64,000 nt of DNA from Tenrec ecaudatus (lineage: Eukaryota > Chordata > Mammalia > Afrosoricida > Tenrecidae): positions 115,117,677-115,181,676 of the forward strand of contig NC_134542.1 of NCBI RefSeq assembly GCF_050624435.1, in the 5' to 3' direction. Under the pieces are notes generated by a model. The model made no database searches. It worked only from the letters and a program-made list of their open reading frames with translations, and was not told where the DNA came from. How positions within the stretch are numbered: position 1 is the first letter of the stretch; each line of letters begins with the position of its first letter. The position numbers were made by a program, and so were the translations under genes. This document shows, in pieces, positions 42,555-52,689 of this stretch.

Positions 42555-43057
42555 GCAACATAAGCCAAACGAATAAAAAGGGTCTTACAAATCTGGCTAG
42601 ACCAAAACCTGTCTACTGGTACTGATAAGAGCGCTAGCAACACAGGGAATCTAGAACAGATAAGCCCTCAGAATCAACAAGGAAGCAGTGATAATAGGAA
42701 GGTAAGGGTGGGAGAGGAGTAAGAGGGAACCGATCACAATGATCGATGTATGGCCCCATCCCACGGGGACTGACAGTAGACAAGTGGGTGAAATGAGACA
42801 GCAGTATAAGACATGAAAAAATAATAATTTATAAATTATTAAGGAGGTATGGGGGAGGGGGAAATAGGGAGCTGATGCCAGGGGCTCAAATAGAAAGAAA
42901 GCGTTTGGAAAAAGATGATGACAACGTATATCCATTTTGTCAAACACATATGTACATACGTTGTCATCATCTTTTTCCAAACAGTTTGACAAAATGGATA
43001 TTTGTATGGATTGTGATAAGAGCTATAAAGGCTCCCAATAAAATGAAATATTTTTTT
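42555..43057 (+). repeat. Young L1 3' end carrying a large inverted duplication
   Basis: Sense L1 from 'aaatctggctagaccaaaac' to 'ggctcccaataaaatgaaat' plus T8. Between 42903 and 43000 the copy contains a direct A segment, an inverted copy of A+B, then direct B, described in the findings. Confidence 0.85.
42903..42982. repeat. 26-bp perfect inverted repeat
   Basis: 42903-42928 and 42957-42982 are exact reverse complements over 26 bases (starting gtttggaaaaagatgatgac), separated by 28 bp. Adjoining 17-mers at 42929-42945 and 42984-43000 are also reverse complements of each other. Single-stranded DNA here could fold into a hairpin. Confidence 0.97.
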
Positions 43058-43104
43058 TAAAGGATCACGTGGAGGCTGTCCAGAGAACTAAGAGAACAGT
43101 CCCC

Positions 43105-43535
43105 TGGGGCTGTGGTCACAGAGAACCACCAACCGGGAAGCTTGAAGTAATAGAAACTTATTGTCTCACCATTCTGAGGCTGAAAACACACACACACACA
43201 TCTTTGCTGTCAAGTCCGTTTCGATGGAAACAGGCCCTACAGGTCAGAGGAACACGCCTTACAGTGTTCCCAAGGCTACCGTCTCTACTGATGCTGCCAG
43301 CCACTCGTCACTTTGCTGGGGGATAGGAACCAATCATCTCCAATTAGAAGCCAGACCACCAAGGTTCCTTTTCTGGAGGCCAGAACTCCAAAATCCCAGT
43401 GTCAAGAGGGACATGGTACCTGTCCTGTGTATGTGATTACATTTAGGATTCACCTACTCTGTTATAGCCTCGTTAACACAACAAAAGAAACTCCCTATGT
43501 CCAAGCATGGTCATATTTACAGGTAGCGGGCTTAG
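43105..43535 (-). repeat. MLT1-like LTR split by AfroSINE
   Basis: Left part has 'aatagaaacttattgtctca ccattctgaggctg' and right part 'tctggaggccagaactccaa aatcccagtgtcaag', which are neighbouring pieces of an antisense MLT1 (MaLR) LTR. The SINE at 43203-43368 separates them, and a few bases (ttctgaggc / tctggaggc) are repeated at the junction. Confidence 0.6.
43203..43368 (-). repeat. AfroSINE variant
   Basis: Antisense: 'ctgtcaagtccgtttcgatg g', 'ctgctgggggatagg'-type middle, 5' end 'cagaccaccaaggttcct'. More diverged than others. Confidence 0.6.
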
Positions 43536-43553
43536 GACCTGTACATTTCCTTG

Positions 43554-43739
43554 CAGCGTTCTCAACCTGTGGGTCGCAACCCCTTTGGAAGTCAAACGAC
43601 CCTTTCACAGGGGGCGCCCGATTCATAACAGTAGCAAAATTACAGTTATGAAGTAGCAACAAAAATAATTTTATGGGGGGGGATCACCACCACATGAGAA
43701 ACTGTATTAAGAAGGCATTAGGAAGGTTGAGAACCAAAT
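43554..43739 (-). mobile_element. SPIN-like hAT MITE, second copy
   Basis: Reverse-strand copy of the element at 5590-5783: starts cagcgttctcaacctgtggg, contains 'gaccctttcacaggg', 'aacagtagcaaaattacagt tatgaag', and ends 'cattaggaaggttgagaacc'. The left terminal repeat has lost one G. No clear 8-bp duplication. Confidence 0.85.
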
Positions 43740-43897
43740 CCAAAACACTGTCTAAGGCAGTTGTCCTACACTTTCGAACCGCCCTTTGCAATTCTACCAT
43801 AAAGATCGCAGTGAAGACCAGCTAGCTGACACGGAAGCGAGCATGAAAAATATACATTGGAGGGCTTGTAGCCATGCAAATTCCAGCCTTCAAAAAT

Positions 43898-43912
43898 ATA
43901 TGTAGAGTGCTC

Positions 43913-43963
<51 letters not shown>

Positions 43964-44021
43964 GGCCCCTGCGCAAGGATGACACGCAAATTCGTGAAGC
44001 GTTCAAAAAAAAATATGTAGA
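43898..44021 (+). pseudogene. RNU6: Processed U6 snRNA pseudogene
   Basis: 43907-44004 matches mammalian U6 snRNA from its first base (gtgctcgcttcggcagcaca) through 'gtgaagcgttc' with no difference I can see over 98 nt. It lacks only the last nine (catattttt), which are replaced by an A-run. Direct repeats atatgtaga (43898-43906 and 44013-44021) flank it. These are hallmarks of L1-mediated retroposition. No TATA box at the pol III position near -30 nor a plausible proximal element was seen, so it is probably silent. U6 itself is the catalytic-core RNA of the spliceosome. Confidence 0.95.
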
Positions 44022-44559
44022 AATGCTTAGGTTGGGATTCAAGGCCGGTTCCCAAATGGCGGGAGGGACACTCTCAACTGGCAAATATCCTCCTGTCCGT
44101 CTTCAAACGCCACTTACCCTCCACCTGAAACGGAGACATGCTGGCTGGAGATGCGGCAGATCTCTGGCAACAATAAGGGGAAGGCCACGAGACGTATTCC
44201 CCTTTCCCTCCCCACTTACACAGCTTAAAATCCCTAAGCCACCACATTAAATCATCAAGTAAATAAGGATTTCTCCCCACAGGAGGAAAGTGAGTTCTTA
44301 CTATGTTTGAGTCATTGTTATTTGAGTTTTCGGCTACCTGAAGCTGAATTCAAAACTAACAGCAGTCAAGAGATGTTCTCTTCCTCAGAGCAGAGGTATA
44401 GGCCTATCCTGTGCCAGGGAAAAGAACGGACCCACCCACCAGCACACCTGAACACACACGTGAACACATACATCATTGACAAACAAGCAGATGCAGGTAT
44501 GGAACACAGAAGTTGCTTTTAATAACAACATATCTCACAGGTCTGTCTAAATAAGATAG
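44022..44559. other. Unassigned DNA
   Basis: No repeat or gene recognised in this interval. Confidence 0.4.
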
Positions 44560-45937
44560 GCTGGATGAACAATCTGGAGGAGAAAACAATGAGACCAACA
44601 GTTCCCGGGGGACATGGGAGAGGGGGCGATGGGGGGTGGAGTGGAAGAAGTGGTGTTAACAAACCCAGGGACAAGGGAACAACAAGTGATCTGAAATCGG
44701 TGGTGAGGAGGGTGTAGGAGGCATGGTAGGGCTTGATCAAGGGTAATGTAACCCAGAGGAATTACTGAAACCCAAATGACGGCTGAACATGATAGTGGGA
44801 CAAGATGAAAGTAAAAGGAAATAGAAGAAAGAACTAGGAGGCAAAGGGCATTTATAGAGGTATAAATACAGTCATGTATATATGTACATATATTTATATA
44901 TGAGGATGTGGAAATACATCTAGGTGCATATATGTATGCATTTAGTATTATGCGAGCAGATGGACACTGGGCCTCCACTCAAGTACTACCTCAATGTAAG
45001 AATACTTTGTTCTATTAAACTGGCATTCCATGATGCTCACCTTCCCGACATGATCGCTGAAGACAAAGCGGGTACATAAGCAAAGGTGGTGAAGAAAGCT
45101 GATGGTGCCCAACTATCAAAAGATATAGTGTCTGGGGTCTTTAAAACTTGAAGGTAAACAAGCACCCATCTAGCTCAGAAGCAACAAAACCCACATGAAA
45201 GAAGCACACCAGCCTGTGTGATCACGAGGTACTGAAGTGATCAGTTAATAGGCATTAAAGAATAAAAAATTATATCATTGTGAATGAGGGGGAGTACAGA
45301 TTGGGGACTCAAGACCCATCTGTAGACAACTGGACATCCCTTTACAGAAGGTTCGCAGGGAGGAGACAAGCCAGTCAGGGTTCAGTGTAGCAACGATGAA
45401 ACGTACAATTTTCTTCTAGTTCCTAAATGCTTCCTCCTGCCCCCAGCCCCCGCCCCAATTATCATGATCCCAATTCTACCTTACATATCTGGCTAGACCA
45501 GAGGATGTACACTGGTACAGATAGGAACCAGAAACACAGGGAATCCAGGACAAATGATCCCTTCAGGACCAGTGATAAGAGTGGCGATACTGGGAGGGTA
45601 GAGGGAGGGTGGGGTAGAAAGGGGGAACCGATTGCAAGGATCTGCATGTGACCTCCTCCCTGGGGGTGGGCAACAGAAAAGTGGATGAAGGGAGACATCG
45701 GATGGTGTAGGATATGATAAAATAATAATAATTTATAAATCATCAAGGGTTCACAAGGTAGGGAGGAGCATGGAGGGAGGGGGAAAACGAGGAGCTGATA
45801 TCAAGGGCTCGAGTGGAAAGCAAATGTCTTGAGAATGATGATGGCAACAAATGTACAAATGTGCTTGACATAATGGATGGGTGTATGGATTGTGATGAGT
45901 TGCACAAGCCCCCAATAAACTGCTTTTTAAAAAGACA
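44560..45937 (+). repeat. Young L1 3' UTR, longest copy
   Basis: About 1.4 kb of sense L1 3' region. It starts with a G-rich stretch (gggacatgggagagggggcg), as mammalian L1 3' UTRs often have, then AT-rich 'atatatgtacatatatttat', 'aagaaagctgatggtgccca', 'gagactcaagacccatctgt'-type blocks, 'ggctagaccagaggatgtac', and terminus 'agcccccaataaactgcttt'. ORF2 is absent, so it is 5'-truncated. It serves as the reference order for the other copies in this window. Confidence 0.8.
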
Positions 45938-46460
45938 AGAAAGGAAGATACCAGAACCACTGGAAGAAGCACCCCCACTGCAGCACATTCAAGATCTCTA
46001 GTCTGAAGTAGCAGAGATTGAGACCAGAGGCGCCAGAGGCCTGGGAATGGAGACCATGACCTAGAAACAGGAGCCACAAGACTGTGAGGCAGAAGAGTGG
46101 GCTGACTTCCTGGCCCATGGAGGCAGAGACCAAGGGACCACCACATGGCTGAGAGGCTGAAGACTGGAGAGACTTGGCTACTGACTGTGGCGAACTGCTA
46201 CAATGGCCAGTGACTATATCCTTAATGTCTTCTGGCCCTGGCTTGTGGTACCCTGTTGTTCCCTAATAAACCCCAGAAACTGTGGGGTGGTGGTAGAAAC
46301 CTATCTCTGGGAATACTTATATTGGCTGAAATTGGGGCTGAAATTTAAGTCAAGACAACTGGTAGACCAATGCGGCAGAGGCACATATATGGAAATAGGA
46401 AGGGTGGTGGGAAATGGTACTGGGAAGGTAAATAGGAAAGTGTATAGAGTCATACACGAC
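45938..46460. other. Unassigned DNA
   Basis: No family named. The phrase 'ccctaataaaccccagaaac tgtgg' near 46261 has the look of an LTR or LINE polyadenylation region, but I cannot support more. Confidence 0.35.
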
Positions 46461-46675
46461 GGAGCGCAGTGTTTGTATTCTATGGTAGAATTCTCATCTT
46501 CTGTGCAGGAGACCTGAGTTTGGTCCCCAGCCTACACAGTGCACATGCAGCACTACCCGTCCATGTGTTGCTACGACGCTGCGATTTCAATAGAGCTTCC
46601 AGATTAAGAAGGTGGGAAAGGCGTGAAGATCTACTTCTGAAAACCTGCGAATGAAGACACAGCCGTCCAATCTCA
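46461..46675 (+). repeat. tRNA-Gly-derived SINE
   Basis: Head resembles tRNA-Gly: 'tatggtagaattctcatctt ctgtgcaggagacctg', B-box-like agtttggtccc at 46517-46527. The body continues 'ccgtccatgtgttgctacga cgctg' and 'agagcttccagattaagaag', then 'tctacttctgaaaacctgcg'. It shares head and early body with the minus copy at 13632-13764 and is unrelated to AfroSINE. Confidence 0.65.
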
Positions 46676-48109
46676 CTTGCACATGGAGCCACCATGACTT
46701 GAGATGGTTTGTGAGTCCCAAGCCCTGGAAGCCCACCCATTCCCACCTGCCTTCTTTCAGAAGGGCTAGAGCTTCTTCCCTGAGCTGAATCCGCACTTCC
46801 CTGCTCTCGGAAAGGCTGCTGCAAGAGGAAACAGCTCTGGGAACCTGCTTACCTCCCTGTCGTTGAGTCAAGCAACGCTTGCTGGCATCCCCAAGGTCTG
46901 GTGTGGAGACTGGAGGCGCCAGAGATTGTATTTCAGAGCAGAGTGCAGCAAGGTTCCCAGTCCAGAGTCCAGAGGAACCAACGCCCACTGAACTCCTGTC
47001 CACCAAGAGGTCAGCATGGGGGAGCGGACAGCACCCCAGACCTGGAAGCAGAAGCCCTGGGAGCCGCATCCAGCCATGAAATTGAACGAGCCAATTAACT
47101 GCTTGGCTCTCAAAGTCCTCCTTTAGAACCTTGGGGGCATGAGAATTAGCTCAGACCTGATGCTCCATTTAAGCTCTAAATTCCAGTGACAGGGTGACCT
47201 ACTTAAGTGTTCAGTCACCTCTCCATCCTCCTGGGAAAAGGGCTATCATGCAAAATCTGAGAGTCAAGGGAGCTTTCCTAATCTTATTTGCCAAAATGCT
47301 CTTTGACTAAAGATTTCAATACTGATTGTTTTAAGAAGCTTCAGATAAAATCAAAGCCAAAGTCTCTATCGTGATTATTTATAAATATGCTATAGATGTC
47401 ACGTTCCCTCTCATTTTAGGGTTTTATGCACTTTTAAAAATACTTTCTACTATCTTAACAAAGCCTTTGTACTTGAATTGATCCAGCTTTCCAACCCACA
47501 CTCTAAATCGAATCACCGCGACCTGAGGTGTCCCTCAGCAGTCCCCTGCTGCTTCTACCTCGGGCTGCGGTACTTCACCATCAAGGCCATGACGCCAGCT
47601 CCGTTGCCATTTAGCACGTGACTTTGTTGTTGCAGACGAGATCTTCCTGCCAATGTGCAGTTTTCGAAATGGACCGGCGATCAGAGCCTACTTCCTGAAG
47701 AGTGCTCCTAGGCGACAAGGTTCCAGGCTTCCATCCTTTGAGAACACTAGTCTGACAACCTCTTGTAAACCAGAGTGGGGCGGCCGGGCGCTGGAGGGGT
47801 CGGGGGTAAGGGGTGTGATGTTGTGCAGCAGGGAAGTCATTTTGCAGTCTCCAGGGAAAATATTTATGAAGGTTGGCCATCCACCCAGGCCTCCCTCCTC
47901 CCCACTCCCAGGAGTGCCCTGTGAAATGAAGGGAGATACGCAGGCCCTGAGGCAAAGGCCACAGAGGAGGCGGACTGAATGGCACAGTGTTATATTTTGC
48001 CAATTTCTCTGACTCAAGGACCACAGCTCAATTTCATAATCTTCCCCCCTTTCACTCCCCCTTTCACAATTTTTTTTTTCTTTAAAGCAACCAAGCCATT
48101 AACAGGACT
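46676..48109. other. Unassigned DNA
   Basis: No gene called. The 160-codon minus frame at 46587-47069 and the 137- and 119-codon frames near 47611-48024 overlap frames on the other strand and resemble nothing I know. Mild GC enrichment at 46860-47080 and 47760-47820 is not an island. Confidence 0.4.
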
Positions 48110-48260
48110 CACAACGCCATTCAGCAGGCATCTCAGGAGCACTCAGCACTGTGAGGGACACAGAGAGTCCACTTGGTGCAAAGCACCGGGGGGACACTCA
48201 GTGCAGACCCAGTTCCCCTCTCTTTGACTGCCTAAGGTCATGAGACACCCAGGCCTTGAC
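48110..48260 (+). repeat. L2-like relic
   Basis: 'attcagcaggcatctcagga gcactcagcactgtgaggga cac' resembles the L2 3' end. Low confidence because of divergence. Confidence 0.35.
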
Positions 48261-48787
48261 CTTCAGAGACTCACAACTGATAAGGCAGATGAGACTAGGG
48301 TACATTAAGCAACACCACGCCCGTACCAGGCGTTATGTAATAATGCTCTCACAGGAATGTGACCGAGTGGCCCTGGGGGAGATTTTCTCACCTCTCTTCA
48401 CCCTTTGATGTTTTCAGTGTCTTTCCCATGAACTGAAGCTCTTTGTGCCTTGGCAAGGAACTGAACACACCTCGAAGGTGTGACCTCTGGATCACGACTG
48501 GGTCCACTCTGACACCCCAAGTCCTAACTCCTCTCCCATTCCTCAGGCCACTCATGGTTGGCTTTTGAAGCCACATGATAGAGCTCTGTCCGCCTTCACT
48601 CAACTCGAAGCCTCTCCTGTTCTTGAAACTTAAAATCTTTGTTCTCAAGAACCGTAACACAGGAGGGCCCTGCGTATGTGAGTGAGTGCCTGATGAAGAG
48701 AGATTAAGGTTTGGGTTCGGTTTGGTTTTCAGTGAAGGAGCTATTATTTGGGGATGACTTGTAATTTGAGTACTTAGAGAAAAAGGT

Positions 48788-48990
48788 AGGAGCATTGGTG
48801 GCCTCGTGATTATGTGTTGTGTTGTAACTGCAAGGTAAGCGGTTCAAAACCACTAGCTGCTCCATAGGAAAAATACAGGGCTTTCTACTCCCCTAAAGAG
48901 TTACAGGCATGGAAGTTCACAGGGATTGTTCTACCCTCTCTTAGACAGTCACCACTTGAGTCAGCATCAACTCCTTGATGGCAGTAAGAG
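48788..48990 (+). repeat. AfroSINE
   Basis: Sense copy: 'aggagcattggtggcctcgt gattatg', 'ggtaagcggttcaaaaccac tagctgctcc', 3' end 'gagtcagcatcaactccttg atggcagtaag'. Confidence 0.8.
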
Positions 48991-49707
48991 AGAGGGGGCA
49001 GGGCGGAGAGAGATTGTCATCTCCTTTATTTCAGAAGTTCCTAGGCCTTTCCGTTACATTTGAGAAGAATAATCACCCACTTACTGGTCTGTGGAGGAAC
49101 CGGTAATGGTCCTTCTATCTGTGGGGGTCTACAGAAAAAGAGATACAAAATTATCTGTACATTGGCAGTGCCCCCAGCCAGCCTGTGCACATGAAAGCAG
49201 AAGAATAATGACTTTTTCTAGAGAGAAACTGATAGTTCTCCCCATTCTCTATCCCCAGTGAGTTATCTAAGAGTGAATATCCACAAACCACCCAATCACC
49301 ATGGGCGGTGGGGGGAGAATGAGAGCGAGAGGAAGAGTGAATACCTGGGACTTTGGAAAATTCCTGGGCCATGCAGTCTGCCTTAGTCAGACTCCATCGA
49401 TAGGGGGACAAGAACTATGCCTGTACTCAGAGACCTGGGGCTCGGGGAGCAGGCGGCCAAGGAGTCAAACAGCCAGCTGAGCCAGCTGCCAAGGCTTCGT
49501 CAGTGGCCTCGTGATGCCCCAGAGGCCAGTGGAGAGTGAGCACTTAGAACGACCAGACTTTCTGAGCACAGTAGCCAGGCTGATGAACGGGGCCAGGATA
49601 AGCAATGCTGGAGGTCCCCAAGAGCACATTCAGAGAAGAACCACAGCAAAGGGGACTTTCTCAACTTCATTCAATTACTGGCTATCAAAAACAACATTTT
49701 TTTTTAA
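48991..49707. other. Unassigned DNA
   Basis: No named repeat or exon seen. Includes a poly(T) of nine bases near 49698. Confidence 0.4.
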
Positions 49708-49890
49708 AGCAGAACTCACTGCCTCGAGTTCTGGACTCCAATGCATAGTTACATCATAGGACAGAGTAGCACTCTAATCTTTATGGGAGCGGAAGGCCTC
49801 GTGTGTCTCCTGAGGAGCAATTGGTGGGCTCAAACTGCTGACCTTATGGTTAATAACCCTATGTGTGACCCATTATCCCACCAGAGCTCC
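49708..49890 (-). repeat. AfroSINE
   Basis: Antisense: 'agaactcactgcctcgagtt ctggactcc', 'ggagcaattggtgggctcaa actgctgacc', ending 'cattatcccaccagagctcc'. Confidence 0.8.
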
Positions 49891-50159
49891 TTGCCTATTA
49901 TGCAAGAGATAAATGTGCCTCGTAGCCAGCTGCTCCTGCTAAACAACATGAATCTGGGGTCCTATCTATTGGACACTTTGCTTATCTCACTTTCTTCTAC
50001 CAACGGTCCAAATTAAAAATGTAAATTCTAACTCAACTCTATAAATAGGAACTAGGACCCAGCCAGATAGAGAAACTTATTCAAGAGCACACCTAACATC
50101 AAAGATAAAAGTCAAGAACAGCACCTGTCCATTGTTCCCTTCAGTTTAGCACATGGCCT

Positions 50160-50290
50160 TCCAATTCAACTCAGCAACAAGTCTTTACTGCATGTCCTCT
50201 ATGTGTTTAACCCTGTGCTGGTGTTGAATGAGATACTCAGATATGGCAGGCATAGTGCTGGCCCCCAAGAAGCTTATAGTAGAATTCAGG
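50160..50290 (+). repeat. L2 LINE 3'-end relic
   Basis: 'aactcagcaacaagtcttta ctgcatgtcctctatgtg', 'aaccctgtgctgg' and 'ggcatagtgctggcccccaa gaagcttatagtagaattca gg' follow the L2 3' end order well. Confidence 0.7.
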
Positions 50291-50627
50291 AGATAAGACC
50301 TGAATTCATCTATGTGCCACATGGGTGACATTGGAAGTCAGTCTCCTTACTTTAGAGTTGTACCATTGATACTCATGAAAGAATAATATAAAAGTGTGTC
50401 ATTGTGTCATTATCAGTGAACTAGTTCAAGAGATCTGCAGCACTCTCACCTACACACCCAAGTAGGACTGACAAATGACAACACACATTACTGCATATGA
50501 GATACTTACGCTAAGAAAATATGCATTGTTGATTTGGAATCAAAATTAAATTATTAGTCTGTACTTTTTTGTTTTTATAAATTAGGCAACACCAGTCTCA
50601 AATTTAGATCTGGGGGAACTTCTGATA

Positions 50628-51188
50628 CTACTGTCCTTTTTTCTTTTTTAATCATTTTATTAGGGGCTCATACAACTCTTATCACAATCCATATATACAT
50701 CAATTGTGTCAAGCACATTTGTATATTCATTGCCCTCCTCATTCTCAAAACATTTGCTCTCCACCTAAGTCCCTGCTATCAGCTCCTCATTTTCCCCCTC
50801 CCTTCTCGCTCCCCCTCCCCTGTGAACCCTTGATAATTTATAAATTATTATTTTGTCATATCTTGCACTGTCCAACATCTCCCTTCACCCACTTCTCTGT
50901 TGTCCGTCCCCCAGGGAGGCGGTCACATGTAGATCCTTGTGATCAGTTCCCCTTTCCAACCCACCCTCCCTCTACCCTCTAGGTATCACCACTCTCACCA
51001 CTGGTCCTGAAGGGATCATCCATCCTGGGTTCCCTGTGTTTCCAGTTCCTATCTGTACCAATGTACATCCTCGGGTCCAGTCGGATTTGTGAGGTAGAAT
51101 TGGGATCATGATAGTGGGGGTTGGGGGGAGACAGGAAACATTTAGGAACTAGAGGAAAGTTGTAGGTTTCCTCGGCTACTGTCCTTTT
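50628..51188 (-). repeat. Young L1 3' end with 13-bp duplication
   Basis: Antisense L1 at 50641-51175: T-rich start, 'aatcattttattaggggctc atac', 'gataatttataaattattat tttg', to 'atcatgatagtgggggttgg'. Flanked by ctactgtcctttt at 50628-50640 and 51176-51188, an exact target-site duplication of at least 13 bp. About 535 bp, 5'-truncated. Confidence 0.92.
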
Positions 51189-52400
51189 CTTGTGTTTAGT
51201 GGTATTCTTGGGGAGAAGAGGCAGAGAAGGGTCATCCGGGGTCATCAGTGAGGACTAGTAAGTGTGAGAGCAGGCATAGATGTCACTTTGTTCAAGAAGT
51301 GATGGGCCAAGATGTTGATTTCAGATGAAAGAAGCCTCCCTCAGAGACGCAAAGAAAACTCAGCTGTCAGGTATCTGACTCATTTAGCTCACATGTGGTC
51401 CAAAGCTGGACCACACCTGTGTGAGGACTTAGTTTCCACACTGTACATACTTGACCAACAGTCTACTTATTAATCTTTTGCCAACACCTCTCAAAACTCT
51501 TCCCAAGCAGCTGATCCTCGCTTGAAAGGATCCTTAGGCATGGATTTGGGGGCACAGTCTCTGGGGTTGCACTATGGTCCCCTCCTCCTCCTCTGCCCAC
51601 CCCATATCCTTCTTAGCACTGATGAAATCTTTCTTTCCCCCGAGGCACTTCCTTCTCTCTACTTCCTCCTCACACCAGCTTCTCTTGTTCCTTCACAATA
51701 AACCTTGATGAACCATTAGACCCAGAGTTTAAATAAAAGAGCCATCAGCACCCTTCTTGCTTTTCCTGAGAAGCAGTAAGGACATAAACCTTATACTCCA
51801 CACTCCGGAAGGTGAGAAAACATTAGAATTCCAGCAAGGAAAAGGAGAAAACTCAGAACACTTCCTTTTAAGTTTGGCTATATGAATATGAACAAATCTG
51901 CCATGACAATCCAAAAATACAGAGTACAAGATAACACATAGAGTTTTCCCTTACTTAATACCAGAAAGGGATAAGCAGTCCAGAGCAGGCAGGCAACTCT
52001 ATTCTACAAAGCTATCCCAGGACTCAAGGCCCTTGTCGTCTTCCAGTATCTCCATGAGTATGTGCTTGTCTGTACTCTAGACAGCTATAAAGGGATGGAG
52101 AAAAGGGATGGCAGGCAATTTCCTACAGACATTTTGCAAGCAGAGGAACCTGAAGACTTCTAGTTACATCCCATCAGCAGGTAGACCTAGCTGCACGGGA
52201 GGCTGAGGAATTTAAGCAGCCATGTGCCTTCTGAAACTAAGACTGAGGTATGTCTCCCTACTAATAATTAAGACGTCACAATTATCATTCTCTGGAAGAA
52301 GTCCCCATATTAAATCAATCTGAAAACGGAAATCCTACTGTAGAAGAGTAGTAATACAAGACCATATGTGATACGGTACAAAAATGAGTAGTTCAAATAA
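51189..52400. other. Unassigned DNA
   Basis: No gene or named repeat over about 1.2 kb. Confidence 0.4.
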
Positions 52401-52409
52401 ATCACTAAA

Positions 52410-52575
52410 ACGGTTATCCACTTGGCTACTATCTGTAAGGTTGGTGGTTTGAATCCACCCAGAGGCACCTGCAATCTGTTTCGAAAGTTCACAGCCATTG
52501 AAAACTCGTTAGAGTACAACTCTACTCCAAAACGCGTAGGGTCACCACAAGTTAGAATTGACTTGCCAGCAACAG
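52410..52575 (+). repeat. AfroSINE variant
   Basis: Sense: 'ggttatccacttggctacta tctgtaaggttggtggtttg', 'aatccacccagaggcacct', 3' part 'gtcaccacaagttagaattg acttgccagcaacagg'. This is the same variant type as 56718-56900. Confidence 0.7.
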
Positions 52576-52689
52576 GTGCAAGGCCTCTGAGGTAGGGAGA
52601 GTTCTGTATAAGGTTCATGGTGGAGATCAACTTCATCCGGGTCCTGAGGAGGCAACGAGTCACTGGACTGAGTAGAGGGAAAGAAGCTG

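Noticed and set aside
43907..44004. Functional U6 gene
   Set aside because: A-tail, missing 3' U-run, flanking direct repeats and no upstream pol III elements show a retroposed copy.
46587..47069. 160-codon minus-strand frame
   Set aside because: Overlaps the tRNA-Gly SINE at its left end and opposing plus-strand frames; no family resemblance.
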